Part shown: piece after piece, positions 16,756-25,135 of the stretch
Layout: every line of letters starts with the position of its first letter
How positions within the stretch are numbered: the first letter of the stretch is position 1
NCBI GenBank assembly: GCA_002347095.1
Contig: DDWZ01000011.1
Coordinates: forward strand, 127,780-191,779
Source: Desulfobulbaceae bacterium UBA2273
GTDB lineage: Bacteria > Desulfobacterota > Desulfobulbia > Desulfobulbales > Desulfurivibrionaceae
Reading direction: 5' to 3'
Length of the DNA stretch: 64,000 nucleotides
Made by a program: the position numbers and the translations under genes
Notes under the pieces: generated by a model
Databases searched by the model: none
The model's input: only the letters and a program-made list of their open reading frames with translations
Told to the model about the DNA's origin: nothing

Positions 16756-17328
16756 GTGATTCCCTCCGTTGCCCAATGTCTTGCGCTGATGGAGCAGTAT
16801 GCGATGCTGCCCAATATCCGGGAGCATTCCCTGATGGTCGGCAGGGTGGCCGGGCTCATCGGCAGCGGGCTGAGGCGGGCCGGCCGCCCGTTATCCCTGG
16901 AGCTCATCGTCAGCTCCGCCCTGTTGCACGACATTGCCAAAACCGCCACCCTGGAGACGGCCTTGCGCCACGATGAATTGGGAGGGGAAATCTGCCTGCA
17001 ACATGGCCTTGACGAGCTGGCCGAGATCGTGGCCGAGCATGTGGTTCTGAAAGGCGCTTTGCCCGAGTGCTGCACGGAAAAGGAAATCGTCTATTACGCG
17101 GACAAGCGGGTGCTCCACGACCAGGTGGTGCCCCTTGAGGAGCGCCTCGACTATATCATCCGCCGCTATGGCAACGAAGACGAGGTTCTCCACGCCAGAA
17201 TCCGGCAAAACTTCGCCCAGGCCCATGCCATTGAGGAGCGGCTTTTCGCCGGACTTGATTTTTCTCCGGCCGAGCTGGAGCAACGGTTGCGCCGGGATTT
17301 TTTCCCGCTGGAGAAGTTTGGCACATGA
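16756..17328 (+). CDS. HD-domain phosphohydrolase
   Basis: 190 residues from a GTG. HD superfamily residues: His in REHSLMVGRVAG (about residue 23), the HD pair in ALLHDIAKTATLE, and His in EHVVLKGALP. Small HDIG proteins act on nucleotides or other phosphoesters; the substrate is unknown. Its start is four bases after hemE and its end overlaps hemH by four bases, so it is translationally coupled in the heme operon, although no heme role is established. Confidence 0.8.
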   Translation: MIPSVAQCLALMEQYAMLPNIREHSLMVGRVAGLIGSGLRRAGRPLSLELIVSSALLHDIAKTATLETALRHDELGGEICLQHGLDELAEIVAEHVVLKGALPECCTEKEIVYYADKRVLHDQVVPLEERLDYIIRRYGNEDEVLHARIRQNFAQAHAIEERLFAGLDFSPAELEQRLRRDFFPLEKFGT

Positions 17329-18293
17329 AAGAACCCATCGGCGTTATTCTCCTCAATCTCGGCGGGCCAGAAACCCTGGCCGACGTGGAACCGTTTCTGG
17401 TCAACCTCTTTTCCGACCGCACCATCATCCGGCTTTCCCCTTTCCCCTTTCTGCAGAAATTCATTGCCCGAAGGATCGCGGCCAAACGTGCGCCGAAAAG
17501 TTGCGAGGCGTATCGGTTGATCGGCGGCGGCTCGCCCCTGGCGCGGATTACCGGCGAACAGGGAAGGGGGTTGGCAGAGGCCTTGGCCGTGGACGGTGAT
17601 TTTCAGGTGCGCATGGCCATGCGCTACTGGCGGCCGGGAGCGGAAACGGCCCTGGCGGAATTCGCCCAGGCCGGGATCCGCCGCATTGTGGCCCTGACCC
17701 TGTATCCCCATTATTCCCGCGCCACCACCGGCTCTTCGCTGGATGATCTGCGCGGGGCCATTGCTGCCTCGGGGCACGCCTTCGAGCTTGCCGAGGTCCG
17801 GGAATGGCCGGATCAGCCTGACTATGTCGGCTGCCTGGCGGAAAGCATCCGCAACGGGATGGCGGGATTCGGCGGGGAACCGGCGCAGTTGGTCTACAGC
17901 GCGCACAGCCTGCCGGTCTCCTTCATCCGCGAAGGCGATCCCTATTTGGATCAGATCAAGCGAACCATCGCGGCGGTGGAAAAAAGCACCGGCATGGCGG
18001 GGCGCTTGTGCTTTCAGAGCCGCAGCGGCCCGGTGGAGTGGCTCACCCCTTCCACCCCGGAGATGCTGGAGCAATTGGCCGGGGAAGGGGTGAAAAATGT
18101 TCTGATGGTGCCGATCAGTTTTGTCTCCGACCATGTGGAGACCCTCTACGAGATCGATATCCAGTATCGGGAGCAGGCTAAAGAGCTCGGAATGCGGCTT
18201 GAACGCACCGGCTCCCTCAATACCCATCCCCTTTTCATTGTAGGGCTGGCCACGCTGGTGAAAGATACCTGCGCAAAGCAGGGCTGGCTCTGA
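17325..18293 (+). CDS. hemH: Ferrochelatase
   Basis: 322 residues. Family motifs: VILLNLGGPETL at the N-terminus, YPHYSRATTGSS, catalytic His in YSAHSLPVSFI, CFQSRSGPVEWLTPST, and the second metal-site region SFVSDHVETLYEID. It inserts Fe2+ into a porphyrin at the cytosolic membrane face. Whether the substrate is protoporphyrin IX or coproporphyrin III is not decided by sequence here; the neighbouring AhbD-like gene makes the coproporphyrin option worth testing. Confidence 0.93.
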   Translation: MKEPIGVILLNLGGPETLADVEPFLVNLFSDRTIIRLSPFPFLQKFIARRIAAKRAPKSCEAYRLIGGGSPLARITGEQGRGLAEALAVDGDFQVRMAMRYWRPGAETALAEFAQAGIRRIVALTLYPHYSRATTGSSLDDLRGAIAASGHAFELAEVREWPDQPDYVGCLAESIRNGMAGFGGEPAQLVYSAHSLPVSFIREGDPYLDQIKRTIAAVEKSTGMAGRLCFQSRSGPVEWLTPSTPEMLEQLAGEGVKNVLMVPISFVSDHVETLYEIDIQYREQAKELGMRLERTGSLNTHPLFIVGLATLVKDTCAKQGWL

Positions 18294-18329
18294 TTTTTTC
18301 CTGTTGTTTTTCCGCGATATTTTCGCCCT

Positions 18330-18347
18330 GATACGCGATCGCGTATC
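18330..18347. promoter_or_regulatory. Perfect 18-bp palindrome, possible operator
   Basis: The sequence GATACGCGATCGCGTATC equals its own reverse complement. It lies 37 bases after hemH and ~400 bases before the regulator gene. A dimeric regulator site is plausible; no T-run follows it, so it is not a standard terminator. Confidence 0.4.
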
Positions 18348-18459
18348 GCTCTTTTCTTCCGGCACGGCATGATTTTTTATCTCGTCCCGGCGTGCTGCAA
18401 GTCCAATTTTCCCACACGTAAAGAATTGTGCGCCCATGCGGCATATGGTCGCAGGAACA

Positions 18460-18478
18460 GTGGCCAGTTCCTGACCAC
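18460..18478. promoter_or_regulatory. Inverted repeat sharing a half-site with the 30.6-kb repeat
   Basis: GTGGCCAG-TTC-CTGACCAC, 7 of 8 pairs matching. The CTGACCAC half also occurs in the perfect inverted repeat at 30579-30621 that precedes the cytochrome locus promoter. Possibly the same activator binds both. Confidence 0.35.
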
Positions 18479-18749
18479 CCTCTCCCAAGAAAATGATGGG
18501 CCGGGAGGGAGTGGTGGTGGTGATGTTTAAACTTCTTGTGAAAAAACAATGAGTTATTGTCGTAAATTTCCTTGTGGTACCGTTCTTGCTATCCCTGAAG
18601 AAGAAATGGGCGCGGGTGCTTTTTGCGTTATTCCGTGGCGACAGGCGTCCACACTGTTCACCGTATTGGGAAAGTTTTGCGGACCTCACCAGAGAAGGAT
18701 ACGGCCACCGCCGTGTCCGCTCTATCAACTCCAGGATGAACATAACGAG

Positions 18750-20810
18750 ATGGGAAAAATGAGCATAGCACAAACAAACAGCAATGATCGTCGGTCTCTC
18801 GTCCGCATGCCGTTCAATCTCAAGTTCCGTATCCGGGAAGACAGTGGCCGGCGAACCTTTCTTGCCACAAGCTGCGATATCCATCCTTGCGGGATCCAAT
18901 TGGAAACCGATGCGCCGGTCGCCCCGCGGATGGATGTGGAGCTGTGGCCGGAGGATAACATCCTCGACAGCTATTATGTGCACGGCGAGATCAGTTGGGT
19001 CAAAACGTTGAACGACAGCGGCAAGATGTTGTGCGGGATCAATTTCAAAAGGCGGGTTGACTGGAATATTCCCTTGCCGGTTCTCACCAAAACCTACACC
19101 AGCCCAAAGGGTTCCGGAGTGATGACCTCCACGGATTTTATTCTCGACAGCATTGTGGATGGGGTTTTCAGCGTTGATCAGAACTGGCGGCTTACCTCAT
19201 TTAACAGGGCAGCCGAGGAATTGACCGGATGGAAGCGCGAAGATGCCCTGGGCAAAACCTGCAAAGAGGTGTTCAAGTCCAATTGTTGCGGCACGGACTG
19301 CGTGCTCGCCGAGAGCATCGATTCAAAAAAACCGGTGGAAAACAAGTCTGTTTTCATTACCCACGCCAATGGCACCCGGATCGGCGCCACGATCAGTGCT
19401 ACGCCGCTGTTGGATAATAAAAATAACGTGGTGGGCGGAGTTCAGGTTTTTCGGAGCGCCAAGGCCTCCATACATCGGGCGGTGATTCTCGACAACATTG
19501 CCGATGGGGTGTTCACGGTGGACACCAATTGGCGGGTCACCTCTTTTAACAAGGCGGCGGAACGGATTACAGGTTTGCCGCGGGAGGTGGCGATCGGCAA
19601 GCCGTGCAGCGAAGTTTTTCATGCCAGCATCTGCGGGAATTCCTGCGCCATAGCGTGCAGCATCAGCACCGGCAAGCCGGAAACCAATCGTTGCATAACC
19701 ATCTGCAATGTGGATGGGGCCAGGGTGCCGGTGTCCATCTGCGCCGCGCCCATGTACGACAGCAACGGCAACTTGATCGGCGGAGTGGAAACCTTTCGGG
19801 ATCTGCGTGTGGTCAAGGCGTTGCAGAAAAAGATTTTTCAGCGGGAACGGTTGGGCGATATGATCAGCAAGAGCGCGCCCATGAAGAAAATTTTTGATAT
19901 CTTGCCGCAGATTGCCCAGAGTGAAAGCAATGTGCTCATTCTCGGCGAATCCGGAACAGGCAAGGAACTGATTGCCTGGTCATTGCACAACATGAGCGAG
20001 AGAGGCAAGGGGCCTTTCGTTGCCGTCAACTGCGGAGCCCTGCCGGACACGCTCCTGGAATCGGAACTCTTCGGCTGCAAGGCCGGCGCTTATACCGACG
20101 CCAAGCAAGACCGTCAGGGGCGTTTTGCCGCGGCGGAGGGGGGGACTCTTTTCCTCGACGAGATCGGCGATATCTCGCCGGCCATGCAAGTCAAGTTGCT
20201 CCGTGTTCTTGAGACCAAGTGCTATGAACCTTTGGGCTCCAGCCGGACGATAAAGGCCAATGTCCGCATCGTGTCCGCGACCAACCGCAATGTGGAACTG
20301 CTGGTCCAGGAGGGCAAGTTCCGGGACGATCTCTTTTACCGCTTGAATGTGGCAAAATTGGAGCTGCCGCTCTTGCGGGAACGGGCCGTGGATATCCCGC
20401 TGCTGGTGGAGCATTTTGTCGAAAAACTCAATGCCGAAAAAGATCGCGATATCGGCGGGGTGTCTGAAGAGGCTCTGCGGATATTGATGTCCTATGATTT
20501 CCCAGGGAATATCAGGGAGTTGCAGAATATTATCGAGTATGCCTTCATCCTGTGTCCGGGGGGCCTGATCCAGCCGGATCATCTGCCCTCGCCGCTGGCC
20601 GCGCAACTGGACCCGGTGATGGGGGGGATGGACCTGAACAGGCCGCTGCCCCTTACGCAGATCGAAAAAAGGGCCATCCTCAGCGCCTTGACCCGCAATG
20701 GCTGGCGGCGCATGGCAACCTGCAGGGAACTGGGCATTTCCAAGGATACCTTGCGTCGCAAGATTGCCCAGTTTGGCTTGGATGTTCAGGAGGAGTTGGC
20801 GGAGGCGTGA
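18750..20810 (+). CDS. PilZ-PAS-PAS-sigma54 transcriptional activator
   Basis: About 686 residues from ATG 18750 (18759 also possible). Domains: PilZ (~15-105), two PAS domains (~120-235 and 240-345) each with a conserved Cys pattern (SNCCGTDCVLAESI; ASICGNSCAIACSI), AAA+ (~370-620) with Walker A GESGTGKE and Walker B LFLDEIGD, and a Fis-type HTH at the end. There is no receiver domain. PilZ has RxxxR (RSLVR) but DIHPCG in place of D/NxSxxG. The sigma54-contact loop reads GAYTDA rather than GAFTGA. Expected inputs are c-di-GMP and a redox or small-molecule signal. Confidence 0.88.
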   Translation: MGKMSIAQTNSNDRRSLVRMPFNLKFRIREDSGRRTFLATSCDIHPCGIQLETDAPVAPRMDVELWPEDNILDSYYVHGEISWVKTLNDSGKMLCGINFKRRVDWNIPLPVLTKTYTSPKGSGVMTSTDFILDSIVDGVFSVDQNWRLTSFNRAAEELTGWKREDALGKTCKEVFKSNCCGTDCVLAESIDSKKPVENKSVFITHANGTRIGATISATPLLDNKNNVVGGVQVFRSAKASIHRAVILDNIADGVFTVDTNWRVTSFNKAAERITGLPREVAIGKPCSEVFHASICGNSCAIACSISTGKPETNRCITICNVDGARVPVSICAAPMYDSNGNLIGGVETFRDLRVVKALQKKIFQRERLGDMISKSAPMKKIFDILPQIAQSESNVLILGESGTGKELIAWSLHNMSERGKGPFVAVNCGALPDTLLESELFGCKAGAYTDAKQDRQGRFAAAEGGTLFLDEIGDISPAMQVKLLRVLETKCYEPLGSSRTIKANVRIVSATNRNVELLVQEGKFRDDLFYRLNVAKLELPLLRERAVDIPLLVEHFVEKLNAEKDRDIGGVSEEALRILMSYDFPGNIRELQNIIEYAFILCPGGLIQPDHLPSPLAAQLDPVMGGMDLNRPLPLTQIEKRAILSALTRNGWRRMATCRELGISKDTLRRKIAQFGLDVQEELAEA

Positions 20811-20897
20811 GATGAAGGCCTGAATTTCGCCTGACTCCGGAAGGTGGGGGCGAAAAGAAGATGTGTGATGACCCCGGGATTTGCGAGAGATGCAGAG

Positions 20898-20940
20898 GCC
20901 CTTACTGTCGGTGCGATGCCGAAAAGTAAGGGCTTTTTTT
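20898..20940 (+). terminator. Rho-independent terminator
   Basis: Stem GCCCTTACT (20898-20906) pairs with AGTAAGGGC (20925-20933), with a small inner TCGG/CCGA stem, followed by seven T. It ends the regulator transcript and touches the stop codon of the convergent histidine kinase gene. Confidence 0.9.
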
Positions 20941-22873
20941 ATGCGCGCATGGCGGGTTGCTGCGGCAACAGGGGCAGAAAAATCGTAAATACCGCGCCGC
21001 CGTCGGGACTGTTATTGCCGGTGACCATGCCGCCGTGATATTCGATGATCTTTCTGACATTGGCAAGTCCCAGGCCGGTGCCGCCTTCGCGGGTCGTGAA
21101 GAAAGGCTGAAAAAGACGGCCGATTTTTTCCGGGTTGATCCCCGGGCCATTATCCCGCACCAGAATAACCACCTGGTTTTCCTGGTCGTCCTGGCTTTGT
21201 GCGATCCGGGCCGAGATCTGCACGGTCCCTTCCTTGGGCGACCACTGGATGGCGTTCAAGATCAGATTGGAGAAGGCCCGGATGAACAATTCGACATCCA
21301 CCACCAAGGGAAGATCATCGCCCAGGCTGTTGTTGATTTCCAAGATGACGCCCTTGTTTTTCTTTTCCTGGGCGATGGCAACAAGCGTTTTCTGCATGAG
21401 TTCCGGGAAGCTGCTCCGGCTCAGGTTGAGCTGCAAGGGTTTGCCGTAGCTCAACAGATCGTTCAGCATGGTTTCAAGGCGCAGCGACTGCTGGCAGGTG
21501 ATTTCCGCCAGCTCGGAAAAAAGTGCGTCCTTACTGCCCAAGTTTTGCTGAATCGTCTGGATGTTCATTTTTATTGAGGAGAGAGGATTGCGCATCTCAT
21601 GGGCGATACTGGAGGTCAGTTCTCCGATCGCGGCCAGGGATGCTGTTTTCGCAAGAGCTCTCTCGACAGCGACCTTCCGCAGCATCTCCTCTGTTTTTTT
21701 GCGCTGGGTAATGTCGTTGACCACGCAGATTATCGCCTCGATTTCCCGGTCAGGAGAGCGCATCACCGAACCGGAAAAAAGAGCGGGGATTTTTGTTCTC
21801 TGCCGGGTCATCAGGCAAATTTCCAGATTATTGACCTCTTCTCCCCGAGCGAGAACATTCAGCCCAAAATTTTTGAACACGTTGATTGTGTCGTTGCTGA
21901 TGAATTCGTCAATCTGGCACCCCAGCACCTCTTCTTCGGAAAAGCCCAAAAGCGTTGCGGTGTTGTTGTTGATTTTAATCAGGGTCCGGTCGGACGAAAG
22001 GACCATGAGGCAACCGCTCATGTGTTTGATGATGTTGTCCACATAGCTTTTGGAAACCATGGTCTGTTTGAGTTCTTCGATCATGCTCCAGAAGGAGGCG
22101 GCCAGGTTGTTGATTTCATCGTCCTGGTCGCCCTGGGGCGGACGGAGGATCTCCCTGTTTTGCGTAAAGCGAACCACCATTTCCTGTATGTGGGTGAGCG
22201 GTTCGATGAGTTGTCTATTGGCAAAACAACGGCTGATAAGAGTTGCGCTGATCAAAACCAGCACAAAAAGAAGGCCGAGAAACAGCGTGTTTGTTTGGGC
22301 ATGCCGTCTTTCGTCCTGGATGTGCTGCTCAACGCTATGGGCGAGGTGTTGGGATAGATCGAGAAAATCATTGAGCAAGCGGGTTTGCATGTTGCCGAGG
22401 TGTTGGACTTTTTGCTGCAGTTCCAGAGAGGTTTCGATGGACTGCGTTCTGAGGTAGACCTCCGCTGCCAACTGATAGAATTCATTGTATTGCTTTTGCA
22501 GTTCATCAAGAAGGGCTGCTTCGGGCGAAAAAATGGTGTTTTGATCGGACACCTTTTTCATCTGTTCCAGAAGCTGCAGAATTGTTGCGCTGAGATGGTT
22601 GCCCTCGATCGCCTGGTCGGTTTCTCCGGTCAGAAAGGCATTTTCATATTTGGCTATCTGGTTTTTGAAGGTGTTGACCGTTTCGTCGCTGAGCCGCGCC
22701 AGGGGGAAGTGGATGGTCTGCAGGGTTGCAAGCCTCTCGGCCTGCCTGCTGTTTGAGTAAAAGCTGGAAAGGGTGGCGATAAAATATCCCACCAGCGCGA
22801 TGAGCACACATATCCAGACTTTTGTTCGGATGCTGCCGGCAACAAAAAATATTTTGCTAAGTTTACAGTTCAT
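20939..22873 (-). CDS. Sensor histidine kinase (HAMP-PAS-HisKA-HATPase)
   Basis: 644 residues. A membrane segment (~15-37), a ~150-residue helical periplasmic sensor, a second membrane segment, HAMP, a PAS domain (~275-390), HisKA with the phospho-acceptor in SSIAHEMRNPLSS, and an ATPase domain with the N box (NLILNAIQWS), DNGPGI and GGTGLGLANV. All catalytic boxes are intact. Its N-terminal sensor is similar to that of the upstream GGDEF protein. It overlaps that gene by 11 bases and is the last gene of the operon. Its partner may be one of the nearby sigma54 activators. Confidence 0.9.
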   Translation of the reverse strand: MNCKLSKIFFVAGSIRTKVWICVLIALVGYFIATLSSFYSNSRQAERLATLQTIHFPLARLSDETVNTFKNQIAKYENAFLTGETDQAIEGNHLSATILQLLEQMKKVSDQNTIFSPEAALLDELQKQYNEFYQLAAEVYLRTQSIETSLELQQKVQHLGNMQTRLLNDFLDLSQHLAHSVEQHIQDERRHAQTNTLFLGLLFVLVLISATLISRCFANRQLIEPLTHIQEMVVRFTQNREILRPPQGDQDDEINNLAASFWSMIEELKQTMVSKSYVDNIIKHMSGCLMVLSSDRTLIKINNNTATLLGFSEEEVLGCQIDEFISNDTINVFKNFGLNVLARGEEVNNLEICLMTRQRTKIPALFSGSVMRSPDREIEAIICVVNDITQRKKTEEMLRKVAVERALAKTASLAAIGELTSSIAHEMRNPLSSIKMNIQTIQQNLGSKDALFSELAEITCQQSLRLETMLNDLLSYGKPLQLNLSRSSFPELMQKTLVAIAQEKKNKGVILEINNSLGDDLPLVVDVELFIRAFSNLILNAIQWSPKEGTVQISARIAQSQDDQENQVVILVRDNGPGINPEKIGRLFQPFFTTREGGTGLGLANVRKIIEYHGGMVTGNNSPDGGAVFTIFLPLLPQQPAMRA

Positions 22874-24587
22874 GATCCCTTTGCTGGCTGTTTGCCAGAT
22901 AATTGTCGAGGTGTTCTTCCGTGAAACGGCAGAAGGTATTGCGTCCGGCCGCTTTTGCCAGGTACATGGCGTAATCCGCTTTGTTCACCAAGATTTCAGT
23001 ATGGGAGCCGTCCTTCGGAAACAGACTGATTCCGATACTGACACCCAGGGTGCAATCAAATCCATTCGCGGCAACCGGGGCGGCGATGGTTTTCGTAATT
23101 TTTTTGGCGAGGATCTCGGCATCCGCGGGAGAATGCAAGGCATTAAGAATAATGGTGAATTCGTCGCCGCCCATCCTCGCCACCATATCCCCGGTGCGAA
23201 CAACCTCTTGCAGCCTGCTTGCCACGGTTTTGAGAACCAGGTCGCCGATTTCGTGGCCCATGCTGTCGTTGATCGCTTTAAACTTGTCCAAATCGAGATA
23301 GAGCAAGGCAAAAATACGCTCTTCGCGCTGTGCTTCACGGATGGAGTTTTCCAGCTTTTCAAAAAAGAGATTCCGGTTGGCGACTCCGGTGAGGGCATCA
23401 TAATGGGCCATTTTTTTCAGGGTATGTTCCGCTTTTTTCAGCTCGGTGATATCATTGAATACACAGATAATCCCTTCCAGGGATCCCGCCTCATGGTGCA
23501 TGGCCGATCCGGAAAAATGGGCGGGAAACCGGCGGCCGTTTTTGGTGAGGCAGGTGATTTCCCTGTCCTTCATCGGGCCATTTTTTTCCAGAGTGTTGAT
23601 CAGGCTTGCGGAGAAAAGCGATTCGTCTTCCGGGGTAAGCAGGGTGGCCGCCATCTTGCCGAGCAACTCGTCTTCGTTGTATCCGAACATGGCCAGGGTC
23701 ACTTGGTTCACGGTCTGGATGGTTCCGGAAGGGGAAACGACCACAAGCCCGCCGGTCATGTTTTGTATGATGTTGTCGACATATTTTTTAGAAACGGTGG
23801 TAATTTTGAGGTTTTGCGTCATCTCCCAGAAGGCCTTGGCCAAACGGCCTATTTCGTCTGTGGCGCCGGCCTGTTCCGGGCGAATGGCATCCTGGGTTCG
23901 GGAAAACGTATGCACATTTTCCTGGAGTCTGGCCAGGGGGGTGATCAGCAGGCGATGGGCCACGCGGTCAATGATAAGAGTGACCGTCAGGAGCACCAGT
24001 ACGAACAAGGTGCCGAGGAAGATGGTGCTCTTGAGTGATTTGGTCTTGTTCTCTTCGATTTCGCTGATAAGGAAGGTGTTCAGTCTTTTGTCAAGATCGG
24101 TGAATCCCGCAAGAAGGTGACGCTGTGATCTGCCAAGTTGGGCCACTTCTTTTTGCAGATCAAGGGAAGATTCCACCTCGGAGACATGGGCGTACACATT
24201 GCTTGCAATCTGCGCGTAATCCCGATAATCATCCCGCAGCTTTTGCACATAAGCCGGACTTACCTGGGGATGGGGAGAGTTTTTAATCGCCACCAGAAGC
24301 GTATCAAGCATGGTGGACAGGTCGGCGCTGAGCCCATCCGTCTGGGCGGCCAATTCGCTTTCCCCGGTGAGAAAGGCTTCTTCGTACCGCTCTGTCTGTT
24401 TCTTGAAGGTGTACAGGATATCATTTCCCAGGGTTGCCTGGGGAAAATGAACCTGCACCAGTTTGGAAAGTCTGTCGTATTGCGACATGTTCAGATAGAA
24501 ACTCGCCATGGTCGCCACAAAATAGCCGATAAGAGCGACCAAAACGCAACGCCAGATCCTTGAGCGTATGCTCCCGCCGCCACTCAT
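22863..24587 (-). CDS. Membrane diguanylate cyclase (HAMP-PAS-GGDEF)
   Basis: 574 residues: membrane segment (~12-34), helical periplasmic sensor, second membrane segment, HAMP, PAS (~225-390) and a C-terminal GGDEF domain. The active site is GGDEF and an RTGD inhibitory I-site lies five residues before it. The guanine-contacting Asp in GHEIGD is present, rather than the Ser of cGAMP-making Hypr enzymes, so c-di-GMP is the expected product. It shares one base with the upstream binding-protein gene. A PilZ activator is encoded 4 kb away. Confidence 0.9.
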   Translation of the reverse strand: MSGGGSIRSRIWRCVLVALIGYFVATMASFYLNMSQYDRLSKLVQVHFPQATLGNDILYTFKKQTERYEEAFLTGESELAAQTDGLSADLSTMLDTLLVAIKNSPHPQVSPAYVQKLRDDYRDYAQIASNVYAHVSEVESSLDLQKEVAQLGRSQRHLLAGFTDLDKRLNTFLISEIEENKTKSLKSTIFLGTLFVLVLLTVTLIIDRVAHRLLITPLARLQENVHTFSRTQDAIRPEQAGATDEIGRLAKAFWEMTQNLKITTVSKKYVDNIIQNMTGGLVVVSPSGTIQTVNQVTLAMFGYNEDELLGKMAATLLTPEDESLFSASLINTLEKNGPMKDREITCLTKNGRRFPAHFSGSAMHHEAGSLEGIICVFNDITELKKAEHTLKKMAHYDALTGVANRNLFFEKLENSIREAQREERIFALLYLDLDKFKAINDSMGHEIGDLVLKTVASRLQEVVRTGDMVARMGGDEFTIILNALHSPADAEILAKKITKTIAAPVAANGFDCTLGVSIGISLFPKDGSHTEILVNKADYAMYLAKAAGRNTFCRFTEEHLDNYLANSQQRDHEL

Positions 24588-25021
24588 CAGCGGGTCTCCA
24601 CTTTTTTCACCTGTCGGTCCAAGGCGTCTTCGGTGATATAGCTGATGGCGTTCTTGTGTGTGCCGACATACGATTTCGCCGCCTCGTCATCCTTTACGGC
24701 AAGGGGGAGCATGCCGCCCCCGCTGTATAAAATCTTTTTCCAGTAGACGGAAAGTTGGACGGGGGATTTCTGCAGCATGATCCTGGTGAATCGTTCATGG
24801 ATCTCGTCATTGGTGTTCATGACAAGGGTAATGGGTAACTCGTTGCTCCATTTGGTTTTTTTGCCGAGAAAGATATCCTTCACTTCCTGGTGGGTTAACC
24901 TGTCCACGGGATTTTCTTTGTTCACCACGAGGATATAGTCCGCCGCCTTTGCGAAGAAGGTGCTTCCCAATAACAGGCCGAGCGTGATCAGCAATATGTG
25001 TGTGGTTCTTTTTAGCTTCAA
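24587..25021 (-). CDS. Small periplasmic PstS-like binding protein
   Basis: 144 residues with a signal peptide (cleavage after FFAKA near residue 26) and a single PBP-like domain of the phosphate-binding type: VVNKENPVDRLTHQEVKDIFLGKKTKW, then NEIHERFTRIML and a SYVGTHKNAISYI end. Short members of this family often partner sensor kinases or diguanylate cyclases as the ligand-binding part. It is the first gene of the operon with the GGDEF protein and the kinase, which fits that role. The ligand is not known. Confidence 0.8.
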   Translation of the reverse strand: MKLKRTTHILLITLGLLLGSTFFAKAADYILVVNKENPVDRLTHQEVKDIFLGKKTKWSNELPITLVMNTNDEIHERFTRIMLQKSPVQLSVYWKKILYSGGGMLPLAVKDDEAAKSYVGTHKNAISYITEDALDRQVKKVETR

Positions 25022-25135
25022 TTTTGTATTTTTCGTCTGCTAAACATTCAATGGCTTCCAGCAACACGCGAAGGGACGAACGGTGCCGTGCAGAGCCTTC
25101 GGGTGCGGTTGGTGCCGCGGGAGCCCACTTTTCTG

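Larger units (their letters stand above)
18294..18749. other. Long intergenic region before the PilZ-sigma54 regulator
   Basis: 456 bases with no supported gene. It holds a perfect 18-base palindrome at 18330-18347 and an imperfect inverted repeat GTGGCCAG/CTGACCAC at 18460-18478. The reading frame of the downstream regulator is open back to 18549, but those codons do not look like part of a PilZ protein. Likely contains the regulator's promoter; no clear -35/-10 or -24/-12 was picked out. Confidence 0.5.

Noticed and set aside
17166..18983. Long open frame (605 codons) on the minus strand opposite hemH
   Set aside because: It lies antisense to a clear ferrochelatase and an HD gene, has no family resemblance, and arises from the codon bias of the GC-rich plus-strand genes.
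20811..25135. Insertion sequences or prophage genes in the regulatory belt
   Set aside because: No transposase, integrase or terminal inverted repeats seen here or elsewhere in the window apart from the cassette region.
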